Positions 1 to 8,956 of a DNA stretch of 64,000 nucleotides are shown piece by piece. The first letter of the stretch is position 1, and every line of letters starts with the position of its first letter. The notes below the pieces were generated by a model. It was not told the DNA's origin, did not search any database, and saw only the letters and a program-made list of their open reading frames with translations. Source of the DNA: Pelagibacterales bacterium SAG-MED17 (lineage in GTDB: Bacteria > Pseudomonadota > Alphaproteobacteria > Pelagibacterales > Pelagibacteraceae); the NCBI GenBank assembly GCA_014654115.1, contig JACWDO010000001.1, positions 62,001 through 126,000 of the forward strand. The letters run 5' to 3'. Made by a program: the position numbers and the translations under genes.

Positions 1-820
1 CGCCTAATATTGCCATCAGAACCATAAACACTCCCATTTCTCTTCCATCAAAAGCAACATCAGTTGAGTCTATATACCCAACCAGACCTCCCATAATACC
101 GCCAGCAAGACCACAGAAAAATGCAGAGATCATCCAACCAATAATTTTATATTTCATTGTTTGAATTCCCATAGCTTCAGCCTTGTCTTCATTATCTCTA
201 ATTGCGTTGAGGACTAATTTAAATCTTGTTGTATAAATTGCTTTAATTGCAACAAAGGTAAGAACTAAAACAATAAAGCTGCAAAAATAGAAGAATTCAC
301 CTCTTGCTTCTAGGCTTCCAATATTGGGAAACGGAGGGGTTGTAAAACCTTGTCCTGCTCCAATAATTTCTATTCCACCAGAAATTTCACCAGCAGCAAC
401 TCCTAATCCTAATGTACAGATTGCAAAATAATGGCCTCTTAAACCTAAAATTGAATAACCTATAAGCCCTGCTACTATAGCGGGTACAATTGCTGCAACA
501 GCTAAACCTGCAGCCATTCCTTGAAAAAATTGTGTCGGTGTATGAACAAAAGTTTTCTCTCCTCCACCTTCAGTCCATTCTGCTAATGGAAAAAACATTC
601 CCACTTGGACCGATGCACAAAGATACATTCCCAGTCCATAAAAAAGAATGTTACCAAAAGTATTGTATCCCATTTCTCCACCCTGAACATTCCAAGTAAG
701 AGCTAGAATTATTAAAATGCAAAGAATTGATAACTGAACTTTAAAAGCTGGAAATATAAATGGTGCAGCTATCCCAAAAGTTAAAATAAATAAATATAAA
801 ATTAAATTATTCTTGTTCAT
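1..820 (-). CDS. livM: Branched-chain amino acid ABC transporter permease LivM, 3' portion truncated by window edge
   Basis: Manual minus-strand translation from ATG at 820: MNKNNLILYLFILTFGIAAPFIFPAFKVQLSILCILIILALTWNVQGGEMGYNTFGNILFYGLGMYL..., LivM-like; adjacent to livH and livK. Absent from ORF track because it runs off the window. Confidence 0.85.
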   Translation of the reverse strand, partial: MNKNNLILYLFILTFGIAAPFIFPAFKVQLSILCILIILALTWNVQGGEMGYNTFGNILFYGLGMYLCASVQVGMFFPLAEWTEGGGEKTFVHTPTQFFQGMAAGLAVAAIVPAIVAGLIGYSILGLRGHYFAICTLGLGVAAGEISGGIEIIGAGQGFTTPPFPNIGSLEARGEFFYFCSFIVLVLTFVAIKAIYTTRFKLVLNAIRDNEDKAEAMGIQTMKYKIIGWMISAFFCGLAGGIMGGLVGYIDSTDVAFDGREMGVFMVLMAILG

Positions 821-989
821 AAAGATTTTTAATTTTCTCTCTAAATAATTTATTAATTGTAAAATAATGTCCTTTTTCCTCATGAATACTTGAGCCATTT
901 GGGTGGTATTCATCTAGATGGTTTTTAAATTTTTTTACATCAACCTCAACATTATTTCCTTTATCATCAGTAATTTTAACCTTCCTCAT
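807..989 (-). CDS. Small 60-aa hypothetical protein between livH and livM
   Basis: ORF MRKVKITDDKGNNVEVDVKKFKNHLDEYHPNGSSIHEEKGHYFTINKLFREKIKNLYEQE; start overlaps livH stop by 4 bp and its end overlaps livM start. Confidence 0.6.
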   Translation of the reverse strand: MRKVKITDDKGNNVEVDVKKFKNHLDEYHPNGSSIHEEKGHYFTINKLFREKIKNLYEQE

Positions 990-1879
990 TTTAAATATTC
1001 TCTTTTTTTCGAAAGTTTAAATCTTCTGTAAACTAAAATTAAAACTAATAATAAAAATACAGAACCTATTCTAAATTCCGTTCCTAGAATATAATCTGCA
1101 AATTCTTCGAACATACCAAGGCCCATTCCAGACATTGCGACACCTGGTAGGTTTCCTAATCCTGCTACAATTACAATCATGAAAGATCTGATTGTATAAG
1201 GTAATCCCATATATGGGTGAATTGTAAAGGTGATTGAGATTAATGCTCCGGCTACACCACATAAAGCTGCATTAATTCCAAATGTAGCTGCATAAACTTT
1301 TTCTGTATCTACACCTAATATCTTTGCTGCTCTTGCATTTTGAGCAGTAGCCCTAATAGCTCGACCTAATTTTGATTTTTTCATATAAATCACTAATCCA
1401 ATAGCAAATACAATACTTATAAATGCAGAGAAAATCTTAGAATTTGGCAATGTCACAGAATTATCAAACAACATAGTTGTTCCATAGCCTGAATTTGCAA
1501 GAACGACATCTGCTCCAAATGCAAAGTTCATTAATTGCATAAATAAAATACTTATTCCAAATGTTGCAAGAATTGAGATGAACAAATCTCTATCTACTAC
1601 CTTGTTAATTACTAATTTGTAGATAATTACTCCAACAAAGTACATGATGATTGGAGAAACAATCACTCCCCACGCTGGATGGATTCCATAAAGATACATA
1701 AAGTATGCAATGTATCCACCTAATATAACTAGATCGCCTTGAGCAATATTAATTATATTCATAACTCCCCATTGAAGAGCCATTCCATATGCAATTAATG
1801 CGAATAAGATACCAAGCAATACTCCATCTAGAGTAGCTTGGACCATCAGTATTGGAACTTGAAATATTAAAAAATCCAT
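986..1879 (-). CDS. livH: Branched-chain amino acid ABC transporter permease LivH
   Basis: 297 aa multi-TM, LivH signature (YGMALQWGVMNIINIAQGDLVILGGY). Confidence 0.92.
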   Translation of the reverse strand: MDFLIFQVPILMVQATLDGVLLGILFALIAYGMALQWGVMNIINIAQGDLVILGGYIAYFMYLYGIHPAWGVIVSPIIMYFVGVIIYKLVINKVVDRDLFISILATFGISILFMQLMNFAFGADVVLANSGYGTTMLFDNSVTLPNSKIFSAFISIVFAIGLVIYMKKSKLGRAIRATAQNARAAKILGVDTEKVYAATFGINAALCGVAGALISITFTIHPYMGLPYTIRSFMIVIVAGLGNLPGVAMSGMGLGMFEEFADYILGTEFRIGSVFLLLVLILVYRRFKLSKKREYLK

Positions 1880-1901
1880 AAATCTTTAAATGCTTATAAA
1901 A

Positions 1902-1929
1902 AAAAGCCCCCTATTACTAGGGGGCTTTT
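1902..1929 (-). terminator. Intrinsic terminator/attenuator between livK and livH
   Basis: 12-bp perfect inverted repeat AAAAGCCCCCTA-TTAC-TAGGGGGCTTTT; on the minus strand GGGGGC is followed by a run of eight T. Confidence 0.85.
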
Positions 1930-1939
1930 CACAACTATT

Positions 1940-3178
1940 TTATCTTGATGACCACTTAGGAATTGGGTGAATTAATTCTGCTGAAGCCCATTTTAATGGA
2001 GCTACAACTTTATTTTCACATTTTCCAGCATCATCACACATAACTTGAAATAATACCATTGGCTTATCAACGTTTTGACCACCTTCAGCAAATTTTATGT
2101 TTCCATAAAAAGTTTGCATGTTCGTAGCAGCAAGAGCATCTCTAACTTTCTTTTGATCGAAAGATCCAGCTCTTTCAAAAGCGTCTTTAAAAACTAACAA
2201 AGCTGCAGATGATTCTGCTGCTTGATATGGTGGTGCATAACCAAACTCTTTTGTAAAGTCTGCATCATAAGTCATACCATCAGTAAAAAAATCATCTTTA
2301 TATGTTAATGTTTTGTGCCATTGAGAAGCACACAAAGCGTATTGTGAATTTGCACCATGTTGCTTGGATAGTTTAGCAGCATCACAGTGTGTCATTGCTA
2401 ACATTGGAACATCAACTTTCATTTCAGCAATTTGTCTTATAGCTGTTAACGCACCTTTTGTGTGACCTGAAACAACAAGAACATCAGGCTTAGTAGCTTT
2501 AACTTTAGCTAAAGTTGCAGCCATATCATTTAGCTCTTTTGGTAGCTTATCGTCGATTATGATTTTAGATCCTGTTTCTTTTGCAGCATCTAAGATACCC
2601 AGTCTAACGTCTTGCGAAAATGCATCTTGCTCAAAAGCTTGTGCAATTCTTACACCTTTTCCACCATTAAGTTCAACAGCTGTTCTAATTGCTACGTCTA
2701 AATATAAGTTTGCTGGCGCAAGCACTGCAAATAAGTATTTATAACCTTTTGTAAACAAAGATCTTGATGCACCATTGGCTTCTACCATTGGAACGCCATA
2801 CTTCTCTGTTACAGGTGCAATTGCTTTAGTTAATCCTGAACTGTAAGGTCCAAGCATAAACTCAACACCATCTTGTGAAATTAGTCTTTCTGCAAGTTGA
2901 GCTGCTCTTTTTGGATTTGATTCATCATCATAATAGATAATCTCAAATTTATAAGTTTTTCCACCAACTTTGACACCACCCATGCTGTTTATTCTGTCAA
3001 CGGCCATATTATATCCGTTTTGAGTATGAACACCATTAGATGAATACTTTCCTGTAAGTGAAATAGCAGATCCTAAGATAATTTTATCACCAACTACTTT
3101 TGCTAAAGATACAACTGAAGTTGAAAATAAAATTGCTAATGCAGAAACAAATGTAATTATAATGTTTTTAATTTTCAT
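1940..3178 (-). CDS. livK: ABC transporter substrate-binding protein, branched-chain amino acid type
   Basis: 412 aa, signal peptide, GDKIILGSAISLTGKYSSNGVHTQNGYNMAVDRINSMGG (Peripla_BP_6 type); next to livHM. Confidence 0.9.
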   Translation of the reverse strand: MKIKNIIITFVSALAILFSTSVVSLAKVVGDKIILGSAISLTGKYSSNGVHTQNGYNMAVDRINSMGGVKVGGKTYKFEIIYYDDESNPKRAAQLAERLISQDGVEFMLGPYSSGLTKAIAPVTEKYGVPMVEANGASRSLFTKGYKYLFAVLAPANLYLDVAIRTAVELNGGKGVRIAQAFEQDAFSQDVRLGILDAAKETGSKIIIDDKLPKELNDMAATLAKVKATKPDVLVVSGHTKGALTAIRQIAEMKVDVPMLAMTHCDAAKLSKQHGANSQYALCASQWHKTLTYKDDFFTDGMTYDADFTKEFGYAPPYQAAESSAALLVFKDAFERAGSFDQKKVRDALAATNMQTFYGNIKFAEGGQNVDKPMVLFQVMCDDAGKCENKVVAPLKWASAELIHPIPKWSSR

Positions 3179-3276
3179 TTCTCTCCTCTTTTATTTATTA
3201 TTAATTAATTAATTTAATTCCCTATTTAACTAAGAAATTAATTTTTTTGCAAGTAACAGTAGTATCGCATTAATAA

Positions 3277-3891
3277 CTAATATTGTTGCATAAATGCAAT
3301 TATAGCTGCTATTACAATTAAAACGCACGCAGAAATTGTGTTTATGACCTTTGCGTTTGCTTTGACCCATGTAATCATTTTATTTGCAAGGATTGCATAA
3401 CCGACTAAAGATAAAAAATCTAAAATTACGTATGTTGTTATGAGAATAATAAATTGAGCAACATAATTTGAATTAAAGTCAATAAATTGTGGAAAAATAA
3501 ATGGAAAAAACATCCAGGCCTTAGGGCTTGTTCCCGCAACTAAAAAGCCATCTTTATAAAAAGATAAAAAACTTTTTTCAGATTTTTCATCAGAGTTTAT
3601 ACTTTTTGGTCTTGATTTATAAATATCATAAGCAAGATATAGAATATAAATTATTCCCACCCACTTGAATGTATTGAGCAACTTAGGATTATCTGAAATA
3701 AATGAGCCAATAACAAATATAACAAGAGTTGCTTGAATAATATTTGCAGTAACATCTCCTAAAGCTGTCCATACGCATTTCTTAACTCCATAATTCATTG
3801 AATAAGAAATGATTACTATCCTAGGTGTTCCAGGAGTAATAAACATAAAGAGAATAATTTGCAGAAAAAGGAAGTAGTTTAATGGAAGCAT
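3277..3891 (-). CDS. LysE/RhtB family amino acid exporter
   Basis: 204 aa multi-TM; N-terminal ITPGTPRIVIISYSMNYGVKKCVWTALGD pattern of LysE family. Confidence 0.8.
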   Translation of the reverse strand: MLPLNYFLFLQIILFMFITPGTPRIVIISYSMNYGVKKCVWTALGDVTANIIQATLVIFVIGSFISDNPKLLNTFKWVGIIYILYLAYDIYKSRPKSINSDEKSEKSFLSFYKDGFLVAGTSPKAWMFFPFIFPQFIDFNSNYVAQFIILITTYVILDFLSLVGYAILANKMITWVKANAKVINTISACVLIVIAAIIAFMQQY

Positions 3892-3892
3892 C

Positions 3893-3945
3893 TTAGGATA
3901 GTCCTAAAAAACCGGGAGCTAAAGATGGCTAGATAGGACTATCTA
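3893..3945 (-). promoter_or_regulatory. Nested palindromes in the leader of the LysE-family gene (candidate operator or RNA switch)
   Basis: TTAGGA-TAG-TCCTAA (3893-3907), TAGATAG-GA-CTATCTA (3930-3945) and a long-range 10-bp pair GATAGTCCTA (897-906 of the 3 kb block) / TAGGACTATC (3934-3943). Confidence 0.4.
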
Positions 3946-4011
3946 AAAGTGATAATATCATAGACACTAAAATTTGCATTATAATTTATTTAAAGTTTTG
4001 CTAGAAAATCT

Positions 4012-4311
4012 ATGAAAAAAAGTCACAGGCCTACAACCAAAGTTAAAAATCCTGAGCCAAAACCAGGAAGTCCAGACTGGGTTATCTGGGCAGCTTGGGC
4101 TGACAGAATAACATTTGAGGAGATAGAAAAAAAAACAGGCAAAACTGAAGGTGATGTTATTAAAATAATGAGAAGAAATCTTAAACCCTCTTCTTTTAGA
4201 TTATGGAGGAAAAGAGTAAATTCTCAAAGTATTAAGCATAGAAAAAAATTTGAATATTCAAGAAAACAAATAAGAGTAAAAATAAAGAAAAATGAAATTC
4301 TTAACTGGTAA
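4012..4311 (+). CDS. TIGR03643-like small basic protein of unknown function
   Basis: 99 aa; SPDWVIWAAWADRITFEEIEKKTGKTEGDVIKIMRRNLKPSSFRLWRKRV resembles TIGR03643 family. Confidence 0.65.
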   Translation: MKKSHRPTTKVKNPEPKPGSPDWVIWAAWADRITFEEIEKKTGKTEGDVIKIMRRNLKPSSFRLWRKRVNSQSIKHRKKFEYSRKQIRVKIKKNEILNW

Positions 4312-4339
4312 ATTTAAAAAATATAATTATATCTAAACT

Positions 4340-4594
4340 ATGAAAAATATTACTATGTATTCAGGGCCAATGTGTGCTTTTTGTGATGCAGCAAAAAGGT
4401 TGCTGAATAGAAATAATCTTGAATACAAAGTGATTGATGTATCGACTGGCCCAGATTTAAGAGATGAAATGATTAAAAAAGCAAATGGAAAACGCACAAT
4501 TCCTCAAATTTTTTTTAATGATGAACATATTGGCGGCTATCAAGAACTTAGAGATCTAGAAAAAAATGGTACTTTAGAAACTTCACTAAAGTAA
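4340..4594 (+). CDS. grxC: Glutaredoxin 3
   Basis: 84 aa, CAFC active site, TIPQIFFNDEHIGGYQEL. Confidence 0.9.
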   Translation: MKNITMYSGPMCAFCDAAKRLLNRNNLEYKVIDVSTGPDLRDEMIKKANGKRTIPQIFFNDEHIGGYQELRDLEKNGTLETSLK

Positions 4595-4596
4595 AT

Positions 4597-5832
4597 TTAA
4601 TTCCAATCTATCAAACCTAATTGTTTTTTTGCTAGTTCACTTAAATCATTAATTTTAGTTCTTCCTTTATAATTAACTTCGTAGTCCTCAGCAGCAAAAT
4701 CTGGTGGACTTTTGCCTTCAATAAATTTTTTTGATTGTTTTTTTATGTAATCAATATTTTTTTTACAATATGGAGTTGCTCCTACATACACAACATTTGA
4801 AAAAGTTTTGCCCATATGTTTTTCCTCAACAGCGTGTACAACGTCAGGATGCCACCAAATTGTATCTCCAGGATACATTTTTGGAATTGAAATTAAACCT
4901 TCTAATAATAAGCTATGATATTTTTCATTTATCGATAAAGCTTTTCCTGCTTTTGACCCACACAACTCATTTTCAGGTACATCATCAAGTAAGGCTCTAG
5001 TTAAAACATATGCCATGCCTTTAACAATAGGAACTAATTGTAAAGTTCCATCATTTGGACCTTGTTCTGTTAAAGCTGTCCATCCTTGGAATGTTCTAAA
5101 TACATGCGCTACCGCTGGCGACTCAAATTCAATTGTTTCATCTCTATATCTGGCATTAAACGGATTATAATTTTCGAAATTATCTGAAAAAATATCATCA
5201 TAAATTTTTTGATATGCTTTATCAGTCCATCTTTCAATCGATCCAGCATCACAATGTGGCGATAACCCCAATGTATCATCTCCTGGCTCTCTTCTTCTTA
5301 TTCGATCTGCATATACAAGTTCTTTATTTGGATCAAAAACACTTTTATCCTTATAATCATAGTTCCAAAGATTATTTAGCCATTTTTTAACCTGTTCCAT
5401 TTCTTGAGAGTGTCTAATCTCTGATTGTGCTTTAGACCAATACAATCCAAAAATTTGAGGTTTTCCTGATTTTAGTTCACTGAAATATTTGTCTATACCT
5501 ATCTTTTTTTTCTGTTCTTCAAAATAATTATTTTCCAAAACATATTGATCTAGATTTTCATTCAGATCTTTCATTTTTTTTTCATCAAAAACATTTCTAA
5601 TTATTACACAACCACGTTTCAGTACATTCTCATTAATAGTCCTTTTGTTTTCAATTAAAATATTTTTAAATTCTATTTCTGGGATAATCGAATCCTCAAA
5701 ACGTTTAATTATCTCTACTTCTTTTTTAATGTATTTCTCTATATTTTTAAAATTACCTAAATAGTTTTTCGACTTATTTTTTAACTTAATTTTTTCAGAG
5801 ATAATCTTGTTTTGTATTTCAATTATATTCAT
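4597..5832 (-). CDS. DUF1479 family putative Fe(II)/2-oxoglutarate-type oxygenase
   Basis: 411 aa; RGCVIIRNVFDEKKM, SPHCDAG, PGDTIWWHPDVVHAVE match DUF1479 features. Confidence 0.75.
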   Translation of the reverse strand: MNIIEIQNKIISEKIKLKNKSKNYLGNFKNIEKYIKKEVEIIKRFEDSIIPEIEFKNILIENKRTINENVLKRGCVIIRNVFDEKKMKDLNENLDQYVLENNYFEEQKKKIGIDKYFSELKSGKPQIFGLYWSKAQSEIRHSQEMEQVKKWLNNLWNYDYKDKSVFDPNKELVYADRIRRREPGDDTLGLSPHCDAGSIERWTDKAYQKIYDDIFSDNFENYNPFNARYRDETIEFESPAVAHVFRTFQGWTALTEQGPNDGTLQLVPIVKGMAYVLTRALLDDVPENELCGSKAGKALSINEKYHSLLLEGLISIPKMYPGDTIWWHPDVVHAVEEKHMGKTFSNVVYVGATPYCKKNIDYIKKQSKKFIEGKSPPDFAAEDYEVNYKGRTKINDLSELAKKQLGLIDWN

Positions 5833-5845
5833 AATTTGAAATCGA

Positions 5846-6214
5846 TTACTTAGGTTTAAAAACTAGGCAAACTCCATTATTACAATATCTTTTTCCTGTT
5901 GGTTGTGGGCCATCATCAAATATATGGCCATGATGTCCTCCACAATTCTTGCAATGGTACTCGGTTCTGGCATAACCGACATGATAGTCTGTTGTAGTTT
6001 CAAAAGCATCAGGTATAGACTCGTAAAATGATGGCCAACCAGAGCCACTTTCATACTTAGTATTAGAGTCAAATAATTTCACTCCACAGTTTGCACAATG
6101 ATAACTACCCTCTCTCTTTTCAAAATTAAGTTCGCTTGAACCTGGAGGCTCTGTTGATTCTTCAAATAATACTTTATTTTGTTGATGAGTTAAATTTGGA
6201 TTATTTTTTGTCAT
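5846..6214 (-). CDS. msrB: Peptide-methionine (R)-S-oxide reductase
   Basis: 122 aa; CANCGVKLF, GSGWPSF, CKNCGGHHGHIFDDGP, RYCNNGVCL. Confidence 0.93.
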   Translation of the reverse strand: MTKNNPNLTHQQNKVLFEESTEPPGSSELNFEKREGSYHCANCGVKLFDSNTKYESGSGWPSFYESIPDAFETTTDYHVGYARTEYHCKNCGGHHGHIFDDGPQPTGKRYCNNGVCLVFKPK

Positions 6215-7106
6215 TTAAATATTTAGCACAATTTTTATGTAAACTTGCGTGTAATTCAATAAGTTTTTTAAAGTCTTTGTTGTAACCACCACCTAAAACT
6301 CCACAAATAGGAACTCTTCTTTTAAAAAAGTTTCTAATAACCATCTCGTCTCTTTTATCAATTCCTATGTCAGTAATACACAACTTACCTAATCTATCAT
6401 CTAAATGAATGTCAACACCTGCGATATAAAAAACAAAATCAAAATTAAAATCGTTTAGAAAAATTAAATTTTTTTTTAAAATATCTAAATACTCATCATC
6501 TTCCATGTTTTGTTCAAGTTCAACGTCCAAATCACTTTTTGATTTAATTGGTGGATAATTCACTTTTGTGTGCATACTAAATGTAAAAACGTTATTTTCA
6601 TTTTTAAATATTTCTGAATTTCCATTACCCTGGTGAACATCTAAATCAACTATGAGGATTTTGTTAGCCAACCCTCTATTCAAAAGATATTTTGCAGCAA
6701 CAGCCACATCGTTAAAAACACAAAAACCAGCTCCCTCATCATAGATAGCATGGTGACTTCCACCAGCTGTATTACAAGCTATTCCATAATTAATTGCTAG
6801 TTTAGAGGCCAATACAGTTCCGCCTGTTGCAACTAAAGATCTTCTGACCACACTATCAACTAAAGGGAACCCTATTTTTTTAACCAATGTTTGCTCTAAT
6901 GTTTTATTTTTAATTTTTAAAATATACTCCTCAGAGTGAGCCCCTTTTAGTGTATTAATTGAGCATGGCTCAGGTTTATAAAACTTCTTAACTACTTTTT
7001 CTTTTTTAAGAAAACTTGCTAATTCACCAAACTTTTTAATTGGAAATTTATTATCATCACCAATTTTTGCCTCATAATCAGGGTGATTTACAACTGGTAA
7101 TTCCAC
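6201..7106 (-). CDS. Histone deacetylase superfamily protein
   Basis: 301 aa; AGGSHHA, DLDVHQGNGN, GVDIHLDDRLG, GGGYN metal-binding motifs. Confidence 0.88.
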   Translation of the reverse strand: MELPVVNHPDYEAKIGDDNKFPIKKFGELASFLKKEKVVKKFYKPEPCSINTLKGAHSEEYILKIKNKTLEQTLVKKIGFPLVDSVVRRSLVATGGTVLASKLAINYGIACNTAGGSHHAIYDEGAGFCVFNDVAVAAKYLLNRGLANKILIVDLDVHQGNGNSEIFKNENNVFTFSMHTKVNYPPIKSKSDLDVELEQNMEDDEYLDILKKNLIFLNDFNFDFVFYIAGVDIHLDDRLGKLCITDIGIDKRDEMVIRNFFKRRVPICGVLGGGYNKDFKKLIELHASLHKNCAKYLNDKK

Positions 7107-7107
7107 T

Positions 7108-8058
7108 TTACTTTATTTCTCGAATAGGCTTACCAGCAACACAAGCTTCTAAATTTTCAATCATTTGTGTATAAAAAATAGAATAATTTTCAGCTGTAAC
7201 ATAGCCTACGTGTGGAAGCAAAAGTGCGTTAGGAACAAATCTTAATTTGTGACCACTGGGTAGGGGTTCTTTATCATAAACATCGATACCAGCACCAGCA
7301 ATTACGTTAGTTGATAGAGCTATAATTAAATCATCCTCGTTTACAATTGGACCTCTTGAAGTATTAATTAGATAAGAGGTTTTTTTCATTTTATCAAACT
7401 CAGCAAGCTTTATACAATCCTTGTATCTTTCTCCTCCTTGGACATGAATTGATATAAAGTCAGAGTTTTGTATAAGATCCTCTTTACTAGATGGCAAAAC
7501 ATCAAGTTCTTTACACTTATCTAGACTTAAGTTTTCACTCCATGCCATAACTTGCATGCCAAAAGCTTTTCCTATTTTTGCGACTTGGGATCCAACTTTT
7601 CCTAAACCAACAAGTCCTAAAATTTTACCTTTTAATTCAATACCTACCGTTGTCTGCCAATAACCTTGATACATATTATCAACTTCTACTTTAACATTTC
7701 TTGCAAGACCTAAGATTAAAGCCCATGTTAACTCGCAAGTTGGATTTGAATTTATTTCTGTTCCTGTAACAATAATTTTAGCTTTCTTTGCTGCCTCTAG
7801 ATCTATTGCTTTATTTCTCATTCCACTTGTTGAGATATATTTCAGTTTTTTCAAATTTTTAATTAGATTTGAACTAATTGTAGTTCTCTCCCTCATGACA
7901 AGTAGGGCTTCGAATTCTTTTAATTTTTCAATAGCATCATCTTCATTTTCAAAAGGTTCACTAAAAATTTCAATAGCGAATTTTGATGAAAGATTTTTCA
8001 AATCTATGAATTCTTGAGCAACGTTTTGATAATCGTCTAAAATAGCTACCTTAAGCAT
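7108..8058 (-). CDS. D-2-hydroxyacid dehydrogenase family protein
   Basis: ORF listed to 8094; start MLKVAILDDYQN at 8058 preferred. GLVGLGKVGSQVAKIGKAFGM Rossmann motif and INTSRGPIVNEDDL. Confidence 0.85.
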   Translation of the reverse strand: MLKVAILDDYQNVAQEFIDLKNLSSKFAIEIFSEPFENEDDAIEKLKEFEALLVMRERTTISSNLIKNLKKLKYISTSGMRNKAIDLEAAKKAKIIVTGTEINSNPTCELTWALILGLARNVKVEVDNMYQGYWQTTVGIELKGKILGLVGLGKVGSQVAKIGKAFGMQVMAWSENLSLDKCKELDVLPSSKEDLIQNSDFISIHVQGGERYKDCIKLAEFDKMKKTSYLINTSRGPIVNEDDLIIALSTNVIAGAGIDVYDKEPLPSGHKLRFVPNALLLPHVGYVTAENYSIFYTQMIENLEACVAGKPIREIK

Positions 8059-8956
8059 TTTGATTTTTTTTATTCGAGACTGTAATACCAGCAATTATAA
8101 AAATTGCACCTAAGAAATGATAAAATAAAATTTTTTCATTGAAAATTATCATAGCCATTATTGCACCTAGAATTGGCATCAAATGAAGAAAAACTCCAGA
8201 TCTATTTGCACCTATAAGCTTAACACCTTTTATCCAAAACAGAAATGAGATTAGACCAGGAAAAAAAACGACATAGAATAAAACTAAATAAAAAGAGGAT
8301 TGTAATTTGATTACATTACCCAAACTATAATCAATAAAATACAAAGGAATTAGAAAAATAACACCAAAAGTAATAACGACCTGTAATAGAGAAATTGGAG
8401 AAAGATTGAATTCCTTTTTTTTCAAAAGAGCTGAATAAAGAGACCATGCAAACATTGCAATTAATGCAAAAATATCTCCTTTGTTAAATGACAAATTTAA
8501 TAAATTGTTTAAATTTGCTTTAGTTATTATAAAAAAAACACCTGTAAGTGAGAGAAACACCCCTATTATTTGAAATAAATTTGTTTTCTCAATTCTAAGT
8601 AAAGATGAAAATAATATAATCATAACCGGTACTGTTGAAATCATAAGCACTCCGGTAATAACTTGGGTATGTCTCAGTGAGTAAAAAAGAGCTGAATTAA
8701 ACACTGTCACAGCTAAAATTCCTAAGAGTGAAAACAAAAAAATATTATCAAATATAATTTTTCTGTTATTTGACAATTCTTTATAAGTGAATGGTATTAA
8801 AACTAACCAAGCCAAAAACCATCTATAAAAATTTAAAGATATAGGAGGTATGTCAATAATACTCGCAGCTTTTCCTACTATAAAGTTACCTGCCCAAAAT
8901 AAACAAGCTAAAACTAAATAAAGAGAAGCTAAATATAAAGGGCTAAGTGTTTTCAT
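8051..8956 (-). CDS. EamA/DMT-superfamily transporter
   Basis: 301 aa, ten predicted TM segments, ACLFWAGNFIVGKAA...INFYRW-like pattern. Confidence 0.85.
   Translation of the reverse strand: MKTLSPLYLASLYLVLACLFWAGNFIVGKAASIIDIPPISLNFYRWFLAWLVLIPFTYKELSNNRKIIFDNIFLFSLLGILAVTVFNSALFYSLRHTQVITGVLMISTVPVMIILFSSLLRIEKTNLFQIIGVFLSLTGVFFIITKANLNNLLNLSFNKGDIFALIAMFAWSLYSALLKKKEFNLSPISLLQVVITFGVIFLIPLYFIDYSLGNVIKLQSSFYLVLFYVVFFPGLISFLFWIKGVKLIGANRSGVFLHLMPILGAIMAMIIFNEKILFYHFLGAIFIIAGITVSNKKNQNA

Noticed and set aside
490-699. 69-aa plus-strand ORF
   Set aside because: Antisense to livM, which is missing from the track only because it is truncated by the window edge.
1071-1262. 63-aa minus-strand ORF inside livH
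   Set aside because: Alternative frame of an intact livH.
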